This document shows, in pieces, positions 36,501-44,339 of a stretch of 64,000 nt of DNA (positions are counted from its first letter, which is position 1; each line of letters begins with the position of its first letter). The stretch is from positions 385,001-449,000 of the forward strand of contig NC_090144.1 in assembly GCF_017916325.1 (NCBI RefSeq), given 5' to 3'. The position numbers and the translations under genes were made by a program. The notes beneath the pieces were generated by a model that saw only the letters and a program-made list of their open reading frames with translations, ran no database searches and had not been told where the DNA came from. The DNA is from Leishmania martiniquensis. Taxonomy: Eukaryota > Euglenozoa > Kinetoplastea > Trypanosomatida > Trypanosomatidae.

Positions 36501-36869
36501 CACTCATGCGTGTGCAGGAGAGACGGTGGGAAACGCAGGGGGAGAGGTAGAGTCACCATCCCGCACACAAGGTGGCGTCCACGCGTGTCCGGTGCCGTGC
36601 AGCCTGGTCGGCGAGCCGGGCCTCCGGTTCACCTCCGCCCCATCTGGCGGGGCAAAAAACGCATCGAGCTCTGTTGTCCGATTGGCGCGCGCACCCTATA
36701 TTACCCGACACGCTCTAACCTCGCACGGCCGGGCTTTGGATTAAACGAACTCCACGCCGTTGCCGTCCGGATTTTTTTTTGGGGTGGGGTGGGGCGCTCG
36801 GTGGCGGGCCGTTGGGTGGGCCTCTGGGCAGGCGCCCCTCGGTGGGGCACAAAAAAACAGAAAAAGAGA
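33510..36869. other. Gene-free interval leading into the convergent strand-switch region
   Basis: No convincing protein gene. The sequence to about 34.6 kb is T/C-rich UTR-like DNA with a SIDER fragment. From about 34.6 to 36.85 kb base composition becomes mixed, without the strong pyrimidine or purine bias seen elsewhere and with fewer dinucleotide repeats. This should contain the end of rightward Pol II transcription. Open frames (for example 35655-36083 minus, 36399-36923 plus) have no recognisable features. Confidence 0.5.
34430..34585 (-). mobile_element. SIDER-like fragment, inverted
   Basis: The reverse complement matches the 31805-31985 part of the neighbouring element, including CTGCTGGGAGGAAGCC and CCCTGCCAGATGCCGAGC. 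Only this portion is present. Its orientation is opposite to the array it lies in, unlike the other copies in the window. Confidence 0.6.
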
Positions 36870-36941
36870 CTCCGATACCGGGAATCGAACCCGGATCTCC
36901 TGGGTGAAAGCCAGGTGTTCTAACCGTTATACTACATCGGA
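36870..36941 (-). tRNA. tRNA-Glu (anticodon TTC)
   Basis: On the minus strand, acceptor TCCGATG pairs TATCGGA, the anticodon loop is CTTTCAC (anticodon TTC) and the T-arm is CCGGG-TTCGATT-CCCGG. T-run terminators follow on the minus strand (36851-36865 region). Confidence 0.93.
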
Positions 36942-37002
36942 CCCGTTAGTATTCTTCTAAAACGAGCAGATGCTACAGCGTAAGAGAGAAAAGTGGAAAA
37001 AA

Positions 37003-37120
37003 GAGTACGGCACTCAGGGTTCCCGAGTCATCACTGACCTCAGTACTAACTAAGCCTGTGAGTGCTTAACTTCACAAATCGGACGGGATATGGTGTTTTC
37101 ACTCAAGTGTGGTCGTACTC
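37003..37120 (-). rRNA. 5S ribosomal RNA (second copy, inverted)
   Basis: Reverse complement of the 5S gene at 24024-24141, apparently identical except in the last bases (GTACTC here, GTACCC there). It is followed by a T6 terminator on the minus strand. Confidence 0.93.
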
Positions 37121-37258
37121 AAGGGTGTTGTGCGCGTAGCCCGGGACTAAGAAGGTGCTCTGAGCTGCGGGCAAAAAGTGTACGACGGGCGGGGATTGAA
37201 CCCGCGATCTCTCGCGTGTGAGGCGAATGTCCTAACCACTAGACGACCATCGCATGTC
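37005..37258 (-). repeat. Right arm of the ~254-bp inverted repeat
   Basis: Reverse complement of 23886-24139: 5S, spacer, tRNA-Val and 5 bp beyond. The two arms point away from the 13-kb rightward array between them. Confidence 0.85.
37181..37253 (-). tRNA. tRNA-Val (anticodon CAC, second copy, inverted)
   Basis: Reverse complement of the tRNA-Val at 23891-23963, with the same anticodon loop CTCACAC and a T5 terminator downstream on the minus strand. Confidence 0.92.
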
Positions 37259-37327
37259 TCGTTCTTATCACTGCATATGACTCCCATGATGGCAACTCGC
37301 GATGATTGTTTTTACTCTGAATGTTGC

Positions 37328-37399
37328 GACGTTGTGGCGCAATGGAAGCGCGTCGGATTCCGGATCCGAAGGTTGTGGGTTCGACCCCCATCAGCGTTG
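37328..37399 (+). tRNA. tRNA-Arg (anticodon CCG)
   Basis: Acceptor GACGTTG pairs CAGCGTT (with G-U pairs), the anticodon stem TCGGA/TCCGA encloses loop TTCCGGA (anticodon CCG), and the T-arm is GTGGG-TTCGACC-CCCAT. A T4 run follows. Confidence 0.9.
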
Positions 37400-37462
37400 C
37401 TTTTCAGCAAGGCGATGCTATCTCCGCGGCATCCTCCTATGGGCTCTCGACTTATTTCCGTC

Positions 37463-37533
37463 GGGGAAATAGTTCAGTGGCAGAACATCAGATTGTGGCT
37501 CTGAATACCCGGGTCCGATTCCCGGTTTCCCCT
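37463..37533 (+). tRNA. tRNA-His (anticodon GTG, second copy)
   Basis: The same sequence as 24205-24275, including loop TTGTGGC, with a strong T7 terminator. Both His copies are on the + strand although the neighbouring Val/5S block is inverted, so His did not move with that block as one unit. Confidence 0.92.
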
Positions 37534-38364
37534 CTTTTTTTCCACACCGCATAGGGTGTGGTGGTGGCTGCTTTTGTGCGTCGCCGAGGCTTCGTCTCCT
37601 TCGGGGCCCTTGCGTAGCGTTGGTAGGGTATCTGCTGGCAGCTTTTTTTTTCTCACGGCCTCGCCGGTTCGATTCCACACGCGCGGCGCATATGCGCTTC
37701 GTGTGTGTGTGTCTGTGGCCCGCATGGACGCGCCATGCGGACGGCCCCCTTTGTGAGACGTCGGGCGAGGCGACCGGCTGGTCTCGGTTTCGCTCTGCGG
37801 AGGTGTGGGGGTTTTGGGTGTTCGGGGGATGAGGGGGAGGTCAGGGGAAATAGGAAGCAGAGGGGAAAAGGAAACGGTGGAAGTCACCGTCGCCGCTAAC
37901 ATGCACCGCACACACCAACGCGTAGTTCTCGACGGTCGGTGTCTCCCGGTGACGAAAGCGCTACCCTGCCGCTGCTGCTGCTGCACCAAATGGAAGCAAG
38001 CAGGGCTGATACGAGTAGCGAGAGCCAGAGAGGTACGTTGCCCGAGATATCACGCTGTCTTGAGCGTTTCTCGCTGTAAAAGAGCCATGCCCCGCCACTG
38101 GCGGGCACGACTGAGGTGACTGCCATGGAAAATGGGAGGAGGGGGCTTTTCACTAGAATGGGCACCAGGACGCGCATCATCACCGCGCGGAGGCGGCGCT
38201 ACGGCACCCCAACACTGAGCAAGCAACCCACACGTGGCGGATTCGCATTGAGATCGCCAGCAGCGGGTAGAAAGAAAGGCGCGAGAACTGCCGCGCGGCA
38301 AAAGACACATGACGGCGTTTCATCCTGTACCCGCACGCCTGCCACTCCTCTCCGCCGCCCCCCC
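37534..38364. other. Convergent strand-switch region, right part
   Basis: Between the last tRNA and the CDC50 gene stop. Rightward and leftward Pol II arrays meet across 33.5-38.4 kb, and the tRNA/5S cluster sits at the meeting point, a common termination context in trypanosomatids. Apart from a lone B-box-like site no gene was seen. Confidence 0.55.
37666..37676 (+). promoter_or_regulatory. Isolated B-box-like sequence
   Basis: GGTTCGATTCC matches the tRNA B-box consensus exactly, but no cloverleaf or clear A box can be built around it. It could be a tRNA remnant, a TFIIIC-only site or chance, about 130 bp beyond tRNA-His. Confidence 0.35.
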
Positions 38365-40143
38365 TCACGCGCACCGGCTGTTCGCGTCGGTTCCGCTATC
38401 CTCCGTGCTGCTGCTGCGCTGTGGATGAGTGGGTAGCGCGGCCTCGGAGGCGTGCGCCAAGGCCTCCAGCTCCGCTACAGCCTTGCGCAGCGCCTGTAGC
38501 TGCGCCATTGGAATGTGGCGCCGCAGACGCAGCTGGTAATAGTTCGCAAACTCGGGCTCGTTCGGCGGAAATACGTACCAGTTTCGCTTCGGCTCTGCGA
38601 GGCGCTCGTACCGATTGACCCCATGGCGCTGCAGCATGCACTCAACCGCGAAGGCGACGCCGAGGACACAAGAAAGGCACCCCATCACGATGAACACGAC
38701 GCCGAACACGATGTCGCGGCCGCCGGTCCAGTTGGTGTGCTGCAGCACCACGCTCTTGGTGCCACGGAAGCTCACCACGTCGTAGAACTCGCTGATGTCG
38801 ACCAGATATGTGCCGGGGTAGAGGGGCACGTCGATGATGCGGTATAGCTTGCGGAAGTTGGACGTGAAGGCGGCTCGCATCCACACCTGCAGATCGTAGT
38901 CAGAGGGGTCCGGCAGCGCGTGCCCAGGCTCGTGCAGGTACCAGCCGTTGCGCAGGTACTCATTCGTGGTCGGGTACGGATAGTAGAGGGACCACCAGTC
39001 ATCGCGCAGCGTCAGGTTGCGAAAGCGGATCCTCGCGTCTGCCCTCCAACTGATACCCTCCTTTGCACAACGGTTCTCCTCCAGGCTGCCGCCGAGAGGC
39101 TCGCCTTTCGGCCCAAAATCAGTACCGTTGCAGATCAGTGTCATCGGCGTACGACCGTCCGCGCCGCCGTACAGTATCGGCACTCCCCGCTCCTTCGCTC
39201 GCTGCACCTCCGCGGGTGTCAGCTTGCGGAACAGTACAAACGTGTCGTTAAACTTGGACCACGGTGCGATGCCGCAGCGGTTGTACGTGAACGAGCTCGC
39301 CGGCCGTGTCACTTGCTTCCCGGTCGCGTCGGTGATGGTGATGGGGGCATCACCCTCGTTATTACGGAAGCCGGGGTACGTGTACGGCTTGCACAGGTAT
39401 GTGTTACCAATGCTGGCCTTGCCCGCCAGCTGCGAGGTGGAGCGGCCATTGTGGAAGTCGCGGTAATTTTGATGCATGTTGGTGATCTTGTAGTACATGT
39501 ACACCGGCGCCCTGATGCGGCGGCTGATGTTGATCTCCACCCACGTCCGCGTGCCCTGCGCGTGCGTCACGCCTTCCGCCGTGAAGTGCAAGATGCCTTG
39601 ATTAATGTTCACGCTCGCGTTCGACGGCACGTACTGGTACTGGTGGATGTGGCTGTACTCCTGCTCAATGATCTGCTGCTCAGGGCCCTTCGCTAGCACA
39701 ATCCCCCCCACGACCAGGAAGGGCACCATCAGTATGAAGAAGACGGGCACGAGGACGAAGGGCGAGGGGTAGTTAAAGATGCCGGGCAACGTCTGCTGTG
39801 AAAGTGGGTGGCCGCCATAGACAGTGCGACCGTGCTCGTGCAGGAACTCTGGGATGAGCTTCTTCTTCAGCCACCGCTTCGCTCGGGTGCTGCGGCTCTT
39901 GTAGGCATTCGTGAACGCGGCCACGGCACTATCTGTGCCAGTCACGCCATCGCCATCGCACGCACCATGTCGCTCGCCGTCGCTGTCCGAGTAGGACGAC
40001 GTACCTGACGACGATCCGTGAGCGGCGGTGGGGTCTGCGTGCGACACCTCTGCTGCCGAGAAGACGGCACGACCACTGCGGCACACGTTGCCATCTTCCG
40101 CCTGCGATGGCGCAGCTGTCGTCGGCTTGTTGCGTTGGCGCAT
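38365..40143 (-). CDS. CDC50/LEM3-family P4-ATPase (flippase) subunit
   Basis: A 592-aa protein. The frame is open to a TTG at 40203, so the ATG at 40143 is used. It has a likely splice acceptor AG near 40160 preceded by a pyrimidine tract. An N-terminal Ser/Asp/Gly-rich cytosolic part (~125 aa) precedes TM1 at about 126-149 (FVLVPVFFILMVPFLVVGGI). A large ectodomain follows, with family signatures such as MYYKITNMHQNYRDFHNGRS and Cys residues, then TM2 at about 475-500 (IVFGVVFIVMGCLSCVLGVAF) and a C-terminal tail. CDC50 proteins chaperone and activate P4-ATPases that flip phospholipids inward. The Leishmania relative Ros3 is needed for miltefosine uptake. This one is longer than typical CDC50 (350-450 aa) through its N- and C-terminal extensions, and which P4-ATPase it serves is unknown. 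Confidence 0.9.
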   Translation of the reverse strand: MRQRNKPTTAAPSQAEDGNVCRSGRAVFSAAEVSHADPTAAHGSSSGTSSYSDSDGERHGACDGDGVTGTDSAVAAFTNAYKSRSTRAKRWLKKKLIPEFLHEHGRTVYGGHPLSQQTLPGIFNYPSPFVLVPVFFILMVPFLVVGGIVLAKGPEQQIIEQEYSHIHQYQYVPSNASVNINQGILHFTAEGVTHAQGTRTWVEINISRRIRAPVYMYYKITNMHQNYRDFHNGRSTSQLAGKASIGNTYLCKPYTYPGFRNNEGDAPITITDATGKQVTRPASSFTYNRCGIAPWSKFNDTFVLFRKLTPAEVQRAKERGVPILYGGADGRTPMTLICNGTDFGPKGEPLGGSLEENRCAKEGISWRADARIRFRNLTLRDDWWSLYYPYPTTNEYLRNGWYLHEPGHALPDPSDYDLQVWMRAAFTSNFRKLYRIIDVPLYPGTYLVDISEFYDVVSFRGTKSVVLQHTNWTGGRDIVFGVVFIVMGCLSCVLGVAFAVECMLQRHGVNRYERLAEPKRNWYVFPPNEPEFANYYQLRLRRHIPMAQLQALRKAVAELEALAHASEAALPTHPQRSSSTEDSGTDANSRCA

Positions 40144-41782
40144 GGACCGACAGGAGCGGCTGGAAACGATCACGGCGAGGAGGGGTAGAGAGAGGGAGCA
40201 CAACCCCCCGCCCCCCTAATGACGCCCTCCCTCTTCGAGAAGGGAGAGAGACTGATCGGCACGCCGGAACGACAGGCGCTGGCCTGCAGAAATGCACCGT
40301 ACAGACGCAAACAGCAGTGAGGCTGCTAGGCACCAGCGCAGCAGCAACAATTCGCGCACGCAGCGACGGCGAGGAGCAGAGGAGCCAGAAGGAGGAGGAG
40401 GGGGGGGGGAAGAGAGAGGTGGTGGTGGCCTCCCTCTCACTCTCTGTAGGTGAGGTGTGGAGAAGCACAGGAAGCGCTGCCGGCCGAGCAGGGAGGGAGG
40501 ACGACTAGGCGGTGAGGAGGAGGAGAGGAGCAATAGAAGGTGGTGTGAGGAAGCACTCTTGGAAGTGCGCTCACACGCGTAAATAATAATAAAAAATTGA
40601 AGCAGCAACACGAGCGGTGACCGTGAGCTGCTGCTGCTGCTGCTGCCGCCGTCGCGGATAATGATGGATGACTCGTGTGTGTGTGCGTGTGCGTAGGTGA
40701 CGGCTTGCACACTGAATATAGCAAAGGTGGTAGTCGTGGGGAAGGGGAGGGAGGGGCAGCGCACACAAACACACTAACAGACAAGCGGAGCGAGGCGAGA
40801 TATAATGTATGTATGCGGTGATGGGGTGGCAGTGGTGGTGGTGAGGAGGATGAATGGATAGACTACAGCGAAGGCAACCGAAGCAGATAGAACTGTAGAC
40901 AAACGAGGCGATTCAGTTCAGCAGGGTAAGGCGGGTGTCTGTGTTCGGATGGCCCTACCGCTCACACACACAGACCGCCCGCGTTAGCGGCCACCGGTCG
41001 TATTCCTCTGGTGCCGCCGTTCGAGCTTTTAACCGCAATGAGATGCGGAAACGCTCCAGGACGAGAGGGCTCTGCACGGGCGTGATACGTGAGGTGAGAT
41101 GAGGTTCGGTGAAGTATATATATGTATATATGCGTCTGTAGGGGGGAGGGCCGTGGGTAACTTGCCGGCTTCCGTCTCCCCTCTCGTCTTTGTTCACCTC
41201 GTCTCTGTGTCTGTGTGAGAGGTGATGGGTAAAGACACTTGCGAGCAGCACTGAATGCTCTTCGCCCTCGGCAACACGGATCGCGAGGCACGCACACACC
41301 GGTGAGAAGGCCACAGGCGAAGGAATGAAGAGCGACTCAAGTGAGGAGGAGGAACAAAGTGTGGGTCAGGGGTGCGAATTGGGGTGTGGGCCATGAAGGA
41401 CGACGGGTGGGGCTGGGTGGGTAAGCGCCGCTGACATGTCAGCCCGCCCCACCTGCCATCACGACCCTGGGAAGAGGTCCAGTCCTTGCGAATGCCTCCA
41501 TGGCGGTCCTGTGCGTTCCTCGCGCGTGCGCGTCCCTACCGCGAGGTGCCGCGTTCATTTTGCCTTTCACTTGTGATTCAACGTTGAGGGTAGTGGGGTG
41601 GTGGTGGTGGGGCGGACGGCGGAGACACTCGTCGGCGCCAGTCCGCTTGCACGTCTACGCCCACGTGTGCAATCGGATACGTGTCGCGGCGCGGTGGTAC
41701 GGACTGAGGGTGACGCTTCGCGTGAAGGAATCCATGACCGAAGAGAGGGTGGTGGTGGTGGTGGTGTGTGTGTGGGGGAGAG
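40144..41782. other. Intergenic region
   Basis: Purine-rich + strand with CA/TG tracts, a TATA-rich stretch near 41117-41130 and GGT repeats near 41597-41620. It holds the CDC50 5' flank and the 3' flank of the coiled-coil gene. A segment at about 41400-41540 lacks the usual bias and might be an old repeat, but I could not match it within the window. Confidence 0.5.
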
Positions 41783-42988
41783 TCAGGCGGCCGCCTCCCG
41801 CGAGCCTGAAGCGGCGACGCCACTGCATGGTTCAGGCGTGTGCAGAACCGCAAAGCCGCGTGCTTGCAGGTCAGCAGAGGCCTTGATGCGCCCGTGCTCC
41901 TTTGCCATGGCCAGCGCAAGTTCCTGCCGCAGTGCTTGTTGCTGCGCCATGGCAGCAGCGAGGCGAGCCTCAAGCGCCTGTGCAGCGTGCGCGAAGGTGG
42001 TACTACGGGCGCAGGCTCGAGACTCGTCACATGCGACTGCCGCGGGTGCCGGCCGCCGCAGTCGCGCGTGGTGCACGATCAAGTAGCGCCTTTTCTCTTG
42101 CTCAAGCACCTCGTAGCGCTGACGAAGTTCGTCATTCACCCTGTCTAACGCTCGCAGCTGCTTCACCATCCTCGCCGTCTCGTGTCGCTTCATGGCGCTG
42201 CCTGAGCCCAGCTCCCGCGCTTCATCTTTCTCCGCTTGCTCTCCTTGTGCCGCAGCTAACGGCTGCTCCGGCTTCTCATGCCACACCCCGAGGAGTGCCT
42301 GCATCCGCTCAAGCTCCTGCCTTGAGGCCTTCATCTTTTTGGCCAGAGCTTGGCGCTCCTGCTGTACCACTCGCAGCCGCGTGGCGCACGCGTCGTACAT
42401 CAAGGCATCTCGCCGCGATAGCAGCTCCTGGGCGCTGGCGTGTGATGAGGTCTCGCGTCGGCGGGCATGAGAGCCGCTGTGAAGACGGTCGATATGGCGT
42501 GGCCCCTCCATGCCGTAAGAATTGTGGTGTAACACTGGTCGCGGTGCCGCGAAGGACGGCCTCTGCACTGGCACGCAGCTGCTCATGCGGACTGCGCAAG
42601 AGGGACTTTCTATCGGCCTCGCCAAGGTGTCTCCTGTGGCCTTGAAGGCATCTGCAGCTTTAGCACCAACAGTCACAGAGGCCAGCGTCAGCGACGCATA
42701 AGGTGCGGGTCTGCGTGCCATCAGTGGGCCCTGTGCCGTCAGCGGCGGAGTAGGTGTCGGCAGAATGGCGAGGGGAGGGTCTTGTGGTAGTGGAGACGGC
42801 GTGGCAGAGACGACGACGGCTGCTTTCGACGCTTTCTCTTCTCCAAGAGGTGCGTAGCCGGGCGTCTGCTGCATTTCCTCAGCTGCTTCACTGGCGCTGC
42901 GGCCAGGGGCGTGTGCACCTCCGTCGGCGGATGGCGCGCGCTCCACATTTTGGGCCGCAGAGCCCAGGGCGGTGTTCGCACACTCCAT
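41783..42988 (-). CDS. Hypothetical coiled-coil protein (401 aa)
   Basis: The frame extends upstream to 43102, but the added 38 residues look like translated UTR, so the ATG at 42988 (MECANTALG) is used. The N-terminal half is Ala/Pro/Ser-rich and disordered. Residues about 205-250 and 275-385 are strongly helical, charged and Gln-rich (for example VVQQERQALAKKMKASRQEL and ALEARLAAAMAQQQALRQEL), predicting coiled coils. No enzymatic motif, membrane segment or signal peptide is seen. A cytoskeletal or scaffold role is possible but not shown. Confidence 0.75.
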   Translation of the reverse strand: MECANTALGSAAQNVERAPSADGGAHAPGRSASEAAEEMQQTPGYAPLGEEKASKAAVVVSATPSPLPQDPPLAILPTPTPPLTAQGPLMARRPAPYASLTLASVTVGAKAADAFKATGDTLARPIESPSCAVRMSSCVPVQRPSFAAPRPVLHHNSYGMEGPRHIDRLHSGSHARRRETSSHASAQELLSRRDALMYDACATRLRVVQQERQALAKKMKASRQELERMQALLGVWHEKPEQPLAAAQGEQAEKDEARELGSGSAMKRHETARMVKQLRALDRVNDELRQRYEVLEQEKRRYLIVHHARLRRPAPAAVACDESRACARSTTFAHAAQALEARLAAAMAQQQALRQELALAMAKEHGRIKASADLQARGFAVLHTPEPCSGVAASGSREAAA

Positions 42989-44339
42989 CGGCGCGACAAC
43001 GGAAAAGAACGCGGCAGGGGGGAGAGGGGATGGAGGCGATGAGAGGGCCTCACGATGTGGGGGGTGACGACGGTGGTGGTGCACCGCAGCCCTTCTCCCC
43101 ACCTACCCGACGGCGCTACTGCACACAAACAGACAGCCGTGCGACTTGCGTACTTTCGACCGCCGCAGCGACCGACGGTGAGGGAGTCAGTCGATGAGCG
43201 TGTGAGCGGTGTGTGTGTGGGGGGGGAGAAGGGAGGGGAGGGAGAAGATACATCATCAGCAGAGACCACCGCGAAGGGGAGCAGCGGGCGCATATCGAAC
43301 CTGCTGCGCTGTAGTGTGAGCGCAGCAGGCACGCAAGCGAAGAAAGAAGAGGAGGACTTGGGGATTGGGCGCTTTTCTCAGGTGGTGGCAGGGACGGTCA
43401 CCTGCAGCAGCGCCGTCTCTTCCCACGAGGTCGTCCCCCACCCTTCGCGCTCTCTCTCACACGCACACGCACACACACTCCACCAAAGACAGCACCGTAT
43501 TCGGCTATTCACAGAGAGAAAAAAAAACGGTCAGTCGAGTGTGGAAGAGGAAGGCGCTTTGTGACCGCGGAGCGCCCACGCTGGAGGTGCCGGTCTTCCG
43601 TGTAGACGCTGATTTGCACCTTGCTGAGGCCGCACCCCTTCTTCTGGGCGAATGCGCCTCGCGCTCGTTGGCGCGAGCAGCGAAAGAGGGAGGGAGAGAG
43701 AGAGGGGGGCAGGAGGGGAGAAGGGGGCTTTCGGATCGGAGGGGCCTGCATCGCGCTCGCCTGCCCTCTCTGTGCGATGGCACCAAGCCTCCCTGAGGTC
43801 CCCGGGCAGGGGGGAAGGATGACGTGTGTTCTGCTCCTGTGGAATCGCAGGTGAGGTCGTTGGCACGCCCTTGACGAAACGGTGATCGCCACCCCTCCAT
43901 CTCCTCTTCCCCATCCAGACTCATCAGCAGGCTCACATGATGTGCGTGTGTGTGTGTGTGGGGGGGTGAGAGGCAATTCGCCGGACGCGCAGACCTTTAC
44001 ACTCGCGCCCGGCGGCCCGCAGCCACCGGCCAGAGAATGCACCCCTCTCTGTATGGATATATTCGCTATCAACAAGCCCACGCTGCCACACAGAATAGAC
44101 GCGTCGAGCACCACTCGACTCCCCCCCCATCCACATACAGACACCACACGCATGCACACACGCCAGGCCCTGCCACACAGGCCCCTATCGCCCGGTGCAT
44201 GGCAGCCGTGCACACGCCATACAGCAATGCCAATTCAGTGGCCGAAGCGCGGCCTCTGCCCACCCGCCCACTCTCCTCCTCGCAGTGGCTCACGCTCGCT
44301 CTGCCCCCGCTTCTCTCAAAGGCGCTCGCTGCGCTGTCG
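42989..44339. other. Intergenic region with a SIDER copy
   Basis: Contains the 5' flank of the coiled-coil gene and the 3' UTR of the acyltransferase. The SIDER-type element lies close to the acyltransferase stop. The remainder is purine-rich on the + strand with CA/TG tracts. Confidence 0.5.
44060..44310 (-). mobile_element. SIDER2-type retroposon copy in the 3' UTR of the acyltransferase gene
   Basis: Highly similar to 60330-60590 over about 230 bp (landmarks CACTCGACTCCCCCCCCATC, GGCCCCTATCGCCCGGTGCA and CCAATTCAGTGGCC on the + strand). Similarity stops near 44305, about 30 bp from the stop codon of the upstream gene. It is in sense with the leftward array. Confidence 0.75.

Noticed and set aside
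36399..36923. A 174-codon plus-strand frame running into tRNA-Glu
   Set aside because: Arg/Gly-rich, overlaps an antisense tRNA gene and shows no protein features.
40144..40203. Upstream extension of the CDC50 frame
   Set aside because: It begins at TTG, not ATG, and a predicted splice acceptor near 40160 would remove it from the mRNA.
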